DNA from: Deltaproteobacteria bacterium
GTDB taxonomy: Bacteria; Desulfobacterota; Desulfobacteria; Desulfobacterales; JAFDCJ01
Direction: 5' to 3'
NCBI GenBank assembly: GCA_019310665.1
Contig: JAFDDW010000162.1
Coordinates: forward strand, 1 to 8,012
DNA: 8,012 bases
The translations under genes and the position numbers were made by a program. The notes beneath the pieces are model-generated. The model worked only from the letters and a program-made list of their open reading frames with translations. It did no database searches and was not told the DNA's origin. Shown here piece by piece: positions 1-4,920 of this stretch (position 1 is its first letter; each line of letters begins with the position of its first letter).

Positions 1-1
1 T

Positions 2-883
2 CTAGAATTACGTGACGAGATCAAACCCTATATTGATTTGCAGCTGGTGGCCTTTCCCCAGGATGGATATTTTCGACACAGCCCCAGTGCCGCCAACTTG
101 GAGCGGGCGCTGGATATGGGCGTTGATGTCGTTGGGGGGATTCCTCATTTTGAAAGAACCATGGCCGAAGGTGCAGCTTCCGTAAAGGCCTTGTGCGAAA
201 TTGCAGCCGAGCGCGGTCTGCAGGTGGACATGCACTGTGACGAAAGCGACGATCCCCTCTCGCGCCATATCGAAACTTTGACATTTTACACCCGGCGTTT
301 GGGTCTTAACGGGCGGGTCACCGGTTCCCACCTGACTTCCATGCATTCCATGGATAACTATTATGTGAGCAATCTGATACCCCTGATGGCAGAAGCACAG
401 ATTCATGTTGTGCCCAATCCTTTGATCAATATTACCCTCCAGGGCCGCCATGACACCTACCCCAAACGGCGTGGAATGACACGGGTCAAAGAGCTCATGG
501 ATGCCGGCGTCAATGTGGCTTTCGGTCATGATGCCCTGATGGATCCCTGGTACAGCTTTGGCTCTCACGACATGCTCGAGGTTGCCCACATGGGGCTGCA
601 TGTGGCCCAAATGACCGGTGTTGAGCAAATGCAGCAAATATTTGCCGCCATCACTACCAACGGGGCGAAAGTATTGGGGCTCGATGGTTACGGGCTTGAG
701 CCGGGGTGCCATGCAGATATGGTGATTCTCCAGGCCGCCAATCCGCAGGAGGCCTTGCGATTAAAGCCGGCCAGACTGTTCGTGATTCGCCGCGGCCGTG
801 TCATTGCCCAAACACCCCCGGTGGTCAGCCGGCTGGAACTGGCAGATAGGACGTATGAGGTGGACTTCAGATTTAATGGATAA
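2..883 (+). CDS. codA: Cytosine deaminase (CodA family), N-terminus missing; probable 5-methylcytosine-type variant
   Basis: This cytoplasmic amidohydrolase hydrolyses cytosine (or a related base) to uracil plus ammonia in pyrimidine salvage. The frame is open from the window edge, so the start and the N-terminal metal-binding HxH motif lie upstream; about 135-140 residues are missing by comparison with E. coli CodA (427 aa). Visible CodA hallmarks, in order: IDLQLVAFPQDG (34-70) with the substrate-binding Gln; MHCDE with the metal-ligand His (233-235) and catalytic Glu (242-244); GSH with its His at 329-331; LQGRxDTYPKRRGxTRVKE; and FGHDA-LMDPWY with the metal-ligand Asp at 530-532 and the conserved Trp. 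The residue after that Asp is Ala (533-535), where E. coli has Asp314. In this family, loss of that Asp is known to mark enzymes that accept 5-methylcytosine. No partner gene such as codB is visible. Family assignment is very secure; substrate preference is inferred. Confidence 0.88.
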   Translation, partial: LELRDEIKPYIDLQLVAFPQDGYFRHSPSAANLERALDMGVDVVGGIPHFERTMAEGAASVKALCEIAAERGLQVDMHCDESDDPLSRHIETLTFYTRRLGLNGRVTGSHLTSMHSMDNYYVSNLIPLMAEAQIHVVPNPLINITLQGRHDTYPKRRGMTRVKELMDAGVNVAFGHDALMDPWYSFGSHDMLEVAHMGLHVAQMTGVEQMQQIFAAITTNGAKVLGLDGYGLEPGCHADMVILQAANPQEALRLKPARLFVIRRGRVIAQTPPVVSRLELADRTYEVDFRFNG

Positions 884-888
884 TATAG

Positions 889-916
889 GGTTCAAAGGTT
901 CAGGGTTCACCGTTCA
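889..916. repeat. Degenerate 7-8 bp tandem repeat, GGTTCA units
   Basis: Directly after the codA stop, GGTTCA recurs at 889-894, 897-902 and 904-909, followed by CGTTCA at 911-916. The period is 7-8 bp. No coding potential is seen. The rest of the gap to 1172 holds two further arrays and a hairpin, listed separately, and no gene. Confidence 0.6.
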
Positions 917-978
917 AGGTTGCCGTTTGTAAACGCTTAAAGGCGGGAACTTTTCAACCTCTTTTATGAAACTTCATG

Positions 979-1098
979 GAATGACGAATGAAGATTGACG
1001 ATTGACGAATTGTGGATGTCGCTTCGCTCTGCTCTTTTTAACAAATAAAATAGAAAGAATTCCTTAATTCGACATTCGTCAATCGACATTCGACATTT
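979..1098. repeat. Inverted pair of heptad-repeat arrays
   Basis: The left arm (979-1013) is five heptads: GAATGAC, GAATGAA, GATTGAC, GATTGAC, GAATTGT. The right arm (1071-1098) is four heptads: GACATTC, GTCAATC, GACATTC, GACATTT. The arms are related as an imperfect inverted repeat, with an exact 11-bp core of GATTGACGAAT (1000-1010) against ATTCGTCAATC (1074-1084). A transcript through this region could fold into a long, imperfect stem with a loop of about 60 nt. The function is unknown; it lies between convergent genes. Confidence 0.6.
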
Positions 1099-1114
1099 GT
1101 CGGGCTGCATAATC

Positions 1115-1129
1115 GTGGCTAAAAGCCAC
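1115..1129. repeat. Small perfect hairpin GTGGCT-AAA-AGCCAC
   Basis: A 6-bp perfect stem with a 3-nt loop lies 44 bases beyond the 3' end of the gene at 1173-2162 (-). Neither strand has a T-run after it, so it is not a convincing intrinsic terminator, although it sits where one would be expected. Confidence 0.4.
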
Positions 1130-1147
1130 TCCCACCCACTCTTGACC

Positions 1148-1167
1148 CGTAACTCGTAACGCGTAAC
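1148..1167. repeat. Heptad tandem repeat, CGTAAC units
   Basis: Three exact CGTAAC units at 1148-1153, 1155-1160 and 1162-1167 are separated by single variable bases, giving a 7-bp period. The array ends 5 bp before the stop codon of the reverse-strand gene at 1173. Confidence 0.6.
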
Positions 1168-1172
1168 CCGGA

Positions 1173-2162
1173 TTATGGCTTTAAATACCTCCCCACCGCT
1201 TTGAATACCTCCCCATGCGAAGTTTCCAGGCGGGTAAGAAACTGATCCGAACGCACGATGGGGCTCCAGAGCGAAAAGTCTTCCCTTTCAAAATCCATTC
1301 CCACCGCCAGCATGTCGCTAAGTGTCTCTGCGAGGTGATCCTCCGGCTTGTAGATCGAATCACCGATATCACCCACCCAGCAAAGGGGTCTGCCCTGGTA
1401 GCGTTCGTTTAAATCGTGGTAGAAATGATGCGTGACAATGGTCCGGGGCTGAAGGCCGAGATCGGTGAATGGCATGGTCACTCCTTTTTCGGCGACCTGA
1501 ATAAGTGCCCCGTTGTAAACCGGGATGAGTTCGACACCCTGTTCGTTGCATGTGCGGCAGATCCCCTCCAGCCCCTCGAGGCTGGCGCACACCGGAAAAA
1601 GGAATATCTTTTTGGGACGGTGATGCTGCAAGGCCTCTTCCACGAAATAGGTCAAGGTTGAACCCGAAGCGATGCATTCTTCCATGATAATCCAGGTTTC
1701 ATCCTGCCACCATTCGCCGACAAAGGAGCTTTCCACGATGTTCCAGCCGCGCGAGACGGCGGTGTCCTCAACACGGGTAAGTTTAATATAGGTCGTGTCG
1801 GGGAGCCGGGATCGGTGCAGCGGAGGATTGGCATCCAGCAGGTCCAACGGGCGTCCGCCCCAGAGGATAACAAACTGCGCCAGTTTCCCATCGAACATCC
1901 GTTCAAAAAGGCGCATCATGTCGTGGCCGATATCCTTGATCATTAAAAATTTCTCGGCCCCGCAGGCCTGGCGGCTGAGCAAAAATTCCTCGCCCAGACC
2001 TCGGCCGGGAAAATCAACCACGTAGATCTTATCGGGAAGACTCCTGCCGCGGAATGCTTCGTGCTTCGAAATTTCCTTCACGAGCCAGATATCTTTTCCG
2101 CCGCGCGACATGACGATTTCGCCGATGTCTTCAAGGTATATTCGGTTTTGATCCACTATCAT
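1173..2162 (-). CDS. Uncharacterised protein with phosphoribosyltransferase-like PRPP loop
   Basis: This 329-aa soluble protein has no signal peptide or membrane segment, and I do not recognise it as a named family. Residues 157-169 (WIIMEECIASGST) fit the type I phosphoribosyltransferase PRPP-binding signature: hydrophobic strand, acidic pair, then a small-residue T/S-rich loop. The usual E/D-D pair is E-E here. The helix and next strand that follow (residues about 170-192, ending KKIFLFPV) suit that Rossmann-like fold. The C-terminal half is rich in conserved-looking polar motifs (PVYNGALI 214-221, PFTDLG 231-236, CWVGDIGDSIY 261-271). The start is well fixed: AAGGAGG lies 6-7 nt upstream of the ATG, behind a strong promoter. 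The gene is convergent with the cytosine deaminase, so a shared role in base salvage is possible but only guilt by proximity. The reaction and substrate are unknown; the PRTase-fold assignment is moderate. Confidence 0.65.
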   Translation of the reverse strand: MIVDQNRIYLEDIGEIVMSRGGKDIWLVKEISKHEAFRGRSLPDKIYVVDFPGRGLGEEFLLSRQACGAEKFLMIKDIGHDMMRLFERMFDGKLAQFVILWGGRPLDLLDANPPLHRSRLPDTTYIKLTRVEDTAVSRGWNIVESSFVGEWWQDETWIIMEECIASGSTLTYFVEEALQHHRPKKIFLFPVCASLEGLEGICRTCNEQGVELIPVYNGALIQVAEKGVTMPFTDLGLQPRTIVTHHFYHDLNERYQGRPLCWVGDIGDSIYKPEDHLAETLSDMLAVGMDFEREDFSLWSPIVRSDQFLTRLETSHGEVFKAVGRYLKP

Positions 2163-2181
2163 ATCTCTCCTCCTTTTATAC

Positions 2182-2271
2182 CGGTTGTCATAAATGTTCC
2201 CTTTTCCAGATTAGCTAACAGGAGAAAATGTAATGTGTAGCAGCCTGAATTTATTCTTAACGTGACAACCG
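2182..2271 (-). promoter_or_regulatory. Leader with 9-bp inverted repeat upstream of the PRTase-like gene
   Basis: CGGTTGTCA (2182-2190) and TGACAACCG (2263-2271) are exact inverted copies 72 bp apart, inside the predicted 5' leader of the reverse-strand gene. In RNA they could close a large stem ending just before the Shine-Dalgarno; in DNA they could be paired operator sites. I recognise no known riboswitch class. Confidence 0.35.
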
Positions 2272-2297
2272 CTATATTATCTTATTTTTTGCGGGCG

Positions 2298-2326
2298 AAT
2301 ATAGGATAAAGGTAATGGTGTGTCAA
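2298..2326 (-). promoter_or_regulatory. Sigma-70-type promoter for the PRTase-like gene
   Basis: Read on the reverse strand, a perfect -35 TTGACA (2326-2321) is followed by exactly 17 bp and then a -10 TATATT (2303-2298, 5 of 6 consensus). Transcription would start near 2291, giving a leader of about 129 nt. It is the best promoter match in the window. Confidence 0.65.
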
Positions 2327-2370
2327 TTACTATAAGCTGTTTCAAAATTCCATATTTGGCCCGATGTTGG

Positions 2371-2402
2371 CCCCTTAGCCCGTTGGCCCGTTAGCCGGTA
2401 AG
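2371..2402. repeat. Octad tandem repeat, CCCGTTAG-like units
   Basis: Four contiguous 8-bp units are present: CCCCTTAG, CCCGTTGG, CCCGTTAG, CCGGTAAG. Nothing coding is seen around them. A separate small palindrome, TCCGCC-GCA-GGCGGA, lies at 2438-2452 in the same gap (2163-2574). Confidence 0.55.
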
Positions 2403-2494
2403 ATAAATCCAACCGCAATCCTTTTTAACGGGCTCAATCCGCCGCAGGCGGAGAAAACCGGCGAACCTCGGGTCGAATAGGTGCTCCTTTAAGG

Positions 2495-2524
2495 TTGACA
2501 ATAAGATGGATAATATTATATGTT
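2495..2524 (+). promoter_or_regulatory. Candidate promoter of the toxin-antitoxin operon
   Basis: A perfect -35 TTGACA (2495-2500) is followed 18 bp later by TATGTT (2519-2524, 4 of 6). TATATG at 16 bp is an alternative -10. The region is strongly AT-rich and ends about 50 bp upstream of the antitoxin start. The -35 is clear; the -10 choice is uncertain. Confidence 0.45.
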
Positions 2525-2553
2525 ATTTTATATAAAAACTCATATTGATTATC
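2509..2553 (+). promoter_or_regulatory. Candidate autoregulatory operator palindromes
   Basis: Overlapping the -10 region are two perfect palindromes, ATAATATTAT (2510-2519) and TTTTATATAAAA (2526-2537). An outer exact inverted pair also occurs, GATAAT (2509-2514) and ATTATC (2548-2553). Ribbon-helix-helix antitoxins usually repress their own promoter through short inverted repeats in this position. High AT content makes chance palindromes likely, so this is tentative. Confidence 0.35.
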
Positions 2554-2574
2554 AACTCCTAAAAGGAATGTTCC

Positions 2575-2808
2575 ATGAAAAATGTCCAAATCAGTTTTGA
2601 CGAGGATCTTCTCAAACTCATCGACCAATTTGCGGCCTCGTCCCAACTTACACGATCTGCCGCGGTGCGGGAGGCGGTGAAAACCTGGATCCGGCAGGAA
2701 GAAATAAAGAAATTCGAAGACGAGTGGATACGAAAACTGAATGAGAATCCGGAAGATCTTGTAGACTCTGAAGCCTGGATCAAGGCCGAAAAGTGGGGTG
2801 ATGAATGA
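2575..2808 (+). CDS. mazE: Ribbon-helix-helix antitoxin (CopG/MazE-type)
   Basis: This 77-aa antitoxin belongs to a type II toxin-antitoxin pair. It would bind and neutralise the downstream MazF-like RNase and, through its N-terminal DNA-binding domain, repress the operon. Residues 2-8 (KNVQISF) form the DNA-contacting ribbon strand. Residues about 9-22 and 27-41 (SAAVREAVKTWIRQE) form the two helices of the RHH fold. The acidic, Trp-rich C-terminal tail (about 45-77, with DEWIRKL and EAWIKAEKWG) is the expected toxin-wrapping segment. AAGGA lies 7 nt upstream of the ATG. The stop overlaps the toxin start (ATGA, 2805-2808), a classic coupling arrangement. The symbol denotes role; the fold is RHH rather than the AbrB-like fold of E. 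coli MazE. Confidence 0.85.
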   Translation: MKNVQISFDEDLLKLIDQFAASSQLTRSAAVREAVKTWIRQEEIKKFEDEWIRKLNENPEDLVDSEAWIKAEKWGDE

Positions 2809-3137
2809 ATCGCGGCGATGTGTGGTTGATTGATTTAGGTGGGCGGATTGGCACCAGGCCCGTTGTTGTTCTAACGAGGCAAAATGTTTTAAGATTTCTC
2901 AACAAGGTTACCGTTGCGGAAATAACAACCAAAGGCAAAGGATATCCGACCGAGATTTTTATAAATCAAAAAGCAAATTTGCCGAAACCCTCTTTTGTTC
3001 AAACCGAAAACCTCCATACAGTAACCAAAAAGAAACTTGAAAAATTTCTTGGAACTCTGGATCAAGATACCATGACCAAGGTATCGCAAAAGGTGGTATT
3101 GGCCCTGGAGCTTGAAAACGCTATGCCAGACAGGTAA
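2805..3137 (+). CDS. mazF: MazF/PemK-family toxin, endoribonuclease
   Basis: This 110-aa toxin belongs to the MazF/PemK/ChpA family, sequence-specific ribosome-independent mRNA interferases in the cytoplasm. It shows the family order: opening RGDVWLIDLG (3-12), GTRPVVVLT (16-24) with the conserved catalytic-region Arg18, VAEITT (37-42) with the conserved Thr41 on the next strand, and a C-terminal KLEKFLGTLDQDTMTKV helix region. Length is normal and both family active-site positions are intact, so it is probably functional. It has no strong Shine-Dalgarno of its own, and the 4-bp ATGA overlap with the antitoxin implies translational coupling. A degraded copy of codons for residues 75-96 lies at 6548-6612. 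Cleavage specificity cannot be told from sequence. Confidence 0.9.
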   Translation: MNRGDVWLIDLGGRIGTRPVVVLTRQNVLRFLNKVTVAEITTKGKGYPTEIFINQKANLPKPSFVQTENLHTVTKKKLEKFLGTLDQDTMTKVSQKVVLALELENAMPDR

Positions 3138-3248
3138 TCCAGGCCAAAGCCGGGCACGGAGACGTAATACCAATTAGAGTCTTAATCGTTATTTCTTAAG
3201 ATCATATTCGCATTTGGAATTTCCGGTTTATCCGGGTTAGGGTGTTGC

Positions 3249-3271
3249 AATTAATCCGTGGATGATTAATT
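3249..3271. repeat. 8-bp inverted repeat upstream of the DUF3108-like gene
   Basis: AATTAATC (3249-3256) and GATTAATT (3264-3271) are exact inverted copies with a 7-bp centre, 37 bp before the next gene's ATG. This spacing and symmetry would suit a dimeric regulator, but no regulator is identifiable. Confidence 0.35.
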
Positions 3272-3300
3272 TGGATTCTCCAAATGGCCTTTTTCGTTTT
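3269..3300 (+). terminator. Possible terminator between mazF and the DUF3108-like gene
   Basis: A perfect 7-bp hairpin, ATTTGGA-TTC-TCCAAAT (3269-3285), is followed by GGCC and an interrupted T-run (3289-3300). The stem is AT-rich and the T-run starts 4 nt late, so it may be a weak terminator of the toxin-antitoxin transcript. It ends only 7 bp before the next start codon. Confidence 0.3.
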
Positions 3301-3307
3301 GTAATCT

Positions 3308-4234
3308 ATGATACGATCTTTTGAAAATAGACCTGATTCTTTTTTCGGCAAAGCTGTGAGTCGCCGGGATTGTCTTCGTTTTTTAATGTGCGGTGGGGGT
3401 CTTTTTTTGACGATGCCGCTTTCATTGGCAAAGGCGGCCGAAAATACAACCGGTTTGAGCATCCTTGATAAATATCTGGGAGAAGAGCTCAGTTATCAGA
3501 TCGGTTTCTGGCTCATTGGCCATTGCGGTGATGCCAAGACCGGCTTTTTAAGAACGGATGTGTCCGATATTTACAGAATCAGCCTGGAGGGCCATGGGGT
3601 CGGCTTCATCAATTTTCTGCTGGGGCGGGTGAAATACTCCTACCTGTCTTTTTGTCAGTACTTACCGGATGAAGACCGCCTGCGGCCGCTGTATTTTGAG
3701 TTAAAAAAGAAGCGCGGGGATAAGCAGAGCCGCCGGAGTGTTACGTTTAATTATGCGGCCAGGAAAATCGAATTTTTTCAAACAGAATCTTCCGGGAAAA
3801 CTCAGGTGCACAGCGAGCCCATGATGCCGGCTCGAATTTATGAAGATTATCTGACGCTTTTTTATAACTTCCGGCACGGGTATTACGGTCCCATAGAAAG
3901 GGACAGAAAATACCGGCTGCCGCTGTATACCAAAAAGCAGATGCGGCCTGTAAAGCTTCAAATAGCCGACTTTGAAAAAGAAAAACAATTTCGCAGCCAA
4001 GAATTCAATCAGACCGATAAGCATTTTTTTATGCAGTTTCAGATCAACAGAGAAGATGTGTCTTCGGGCACCGGTGAGGTGGAGGGGTGGCTGTCTTCGG
4101 ATGCCACCCCTGTGAAAGGCATCATTAAGGATGTCATTTTTTTCGGCGATCTCTGGGGGGATTTGATGGAAAAGCAGATGGCAGCATCCAACCGACGGGT
4201 GAAGATTCCCGCTACCGTTAAAAATAAATTCTAA
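3308..4234 (+). CDS. Exported DUF3108-like protein, possible Tat substrate
   Basis: This 308-aa protein resembles the DUF3108 family, beta-rich periplasmic proteins of unknown function. The N-terminus carries SRRDCLR (18-24), close to the twin-arginine consensus, then a hydrophobic stretch (25-40) and an AKA-A cleavage site (41-44), so export to the periplasm, perhaps via Tat, is likely. DUF3108-like features follow: LGEELSYQIGFWLIG (about 57-71) at the start of the mature domain, RLRPLYFELK with RRSVTFNY in the middle, YEDYLTLFYNFR, and a closing GEVEGWLSSDATPVKGII segment. No Shine-Dalgarno precedes ATG 3308. An in-frame GTG at 3356 (just before SRRD) is an alternative start that would leave almost no n-region, so 3308 is preferred. 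The gene stands alone; its role is unknown. Confidence 0.7.
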   Translation: MIRSFENRPDSFFGKAVSRRDCLRFLMCGGGLFLTMPLSLAKAAENTTGLSILDKYLGEELSYQIGFWLIGHCGDAKTGFLRTDVSDIYRISLEGHGVGFINFLLGRVKYSYLSFCQYLPDEDRLRPLYFELKKKRGDKQSRRSVTFNYAARKIEFFQTESSGKTQVHSEPMMPARIYEDYLTLFYNFRHGYYGPIERDRKYRLPLYTKKQMRPVKLQIADFEKEKQFRSQEFNQTDKHFFMQFQINREDVSSGTGEVEGWLSSDATPVKGIIKDVIFFGDLWGDLMEKQMAASNRRVKIPATVKNKF

Positions 4235-4300
4235 ATATAGAAATTACCGTTTCGATGGCCTAACTTGGTTGAACAGCGAACCGCAGCCTGCGACGAGCTC

Positions 4301-4335
4301 CCTTCGGCAAGCTCAGGGCTTGAGCCTGTCGAAAG
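4301..4335. repeat. REP-like imperfect hairpin
   Basis: CTTCGGCAAGCTCAGG (4302-4317) is followed almost immediately by CTTGAGCCTGTCGAAAG (4319-4335), its near inverted copy. The two arms can pair over most of their length. The TTCGRCARGCTCAGG core resembles a palindromic element I recall from the intergenic regions of many environmental bacterial genomes. The gap 4235-4493 holds this, the hairpins listed below, and no credible gene. Confidence 0.5.
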
Positions 4336-4379
4336 CAGCCGTGTCGAATGTCGAAGTGTGGTTTCGCTCGCGCAGCGCA

Positions 4380-4391
4380 GGCGCTTGCGCC
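4380..4391. repeat. Perfect hairpin GGCGC-TT-GCGCC
   Basis: A 5-bp GC-only stem with a 2-nt centre sits within a very CG-rich stretch (4368-4400). No T-run follows. It is probably part of the same repeat-rich gap. Confidence 0.35.
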
Positions 4392-4441
4392 GCGTGCTGC
4401 TCAGTCCTTTTAATAAAATGGATCGTTCGACCCAGTCGTTA

Positions 4442-4463
4442 GACCCTGAGGGTCTCGAAGGGA
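4442..4463. repeat. Second REP-like half element
   Basis: GACCCT-G-AGGGTC (4442-4454) is a perfect inverted repeat, followed by TCGAAGGG. Together they read like a variant half of the element at 4301-4335, where TTGAGCCTGTCGAAAG is found. It lies 31 bp beyond the stop of the reverse-strand cupin gene. Confidence 0.4.
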
Positions 4464-4493
4464 GGCTCTCGACGGGCAGAATACATTCCTTAC

Positions 4494-4904
4494 TTATAAG
4501 GTATCTTCGTTGTCGTATATATTGGCGATGCAACATGTGAAGGTGGACGGTTCGTCACGGGTGTTTTTCATGCCGTGGGGCTGCATACTGGGGATATAAA
4601 TCGAAGTACCCGGACCGCAGATAAACTTGTTTTTTAATTCGTCTGTTTCGGGGTCGAACTCCCAGCACTCGAACTCACCGGAGATAATGAACATGGTTTG
4701 ATGGTAGAAATGGTTGTGAATGGGAATCTGTCCCCCCGGCTGGATGGTAAAAAATCTCAGGCCATATTCAGGATAGCCGTTGCCGTCGTCTCCATGTTTT
4801 GACAGCCACCGGATACTGGTACCGATGACATCGTGCATCTTGTCCCTATAAGGGAACTGGTCGACTTTCTTATCTTCACAATCTTTCCAGTGGATTACTT
4901 TCAT
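4494..4904 (-). CDS. Small single-domain cupin protein
   Basis: This 136-aa cytoplasmic protein has both cupin motifs. Motif 1 is GGQIPIHNHFYHQTMFIISG (G-x5-H-x-H-x3-[E]-x6-G) with Gln in place of the usual metal-binding Glu. Motif 2 is GTSIYIPSMQPHGMKN (G-x5-P-x-[G]-x2-H-x3-N) with Met at the Gly position. Three His ligands therefore remain, so a metal is likely bound with an altered fourth ligand. The start is ATG 4904, where AAGGAGGAG ends about 2 nt upstream. A longer reading from 4940 would run through the upstream gene's stop region and is rejected. It begins 16 bp after the stop of the AhpD-like selenoprotein gene, so the two are almost certainly one transcript. Single-domain cupins include dioxygenases, isomerases and ligand sensors; the reaction here cannot be told. 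Confidence 0.85.
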   Translation of the reverse strand: MKVIHWKDCEDKKVDQFPYRDKMHDVIGTSIRWLSKHGDDGNGYPEYGLRFFTIQPGGQIPIHNHFYHQTMFIISGEFECWEFDPETDELKNKFICGPGTSIYIPSMQPHGMKNTRDEPSTFTCCIANIYDNEDTL

Positions 4905-4920
4905 TTCTCCTCCTTGTAAT

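Noticed and set aside
1..6. TCTAGA at the first six bases as a cloning junction
   Set aside because: It is a single hexamer at an arbitrary window edge; the CodA frame runs through it with no sign of vector sequence.
8..712. 234-codon open frame antisense to the cytosine deaminase
   Set aside because: Composition is typical of a shadow frame (His/Gly rich), and the opposite strand has unmistakable CodA motifs throughout.
979..1098. CRISPR-like repeats in the 884-1172 gap
   Set aside because: Units are 7 bp, degenerate and contiguous with no spacers, and no cas genes are nearby.
2434..2646. 70-codon reverse frame over the toxin-antitoxin promoter
   Set aside because: It is antisense to the antitoxin start and covers its promoter; there is no supporting signal.
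3202..3462. 86-codon reverse frame upstream of and into the DUF3108-like gene
   Set aside because: No ribosome binding site or domain; it overlaps inverted repeats and the signal peptide coding region of a better-supported gene.
4265..4540. Open frames on both strands of the 4265-4540 gap
   Set aside because: They run through REP-like palindromes, have no ribosome binding site or recognisable domain, and overlap the well-supported cupin.
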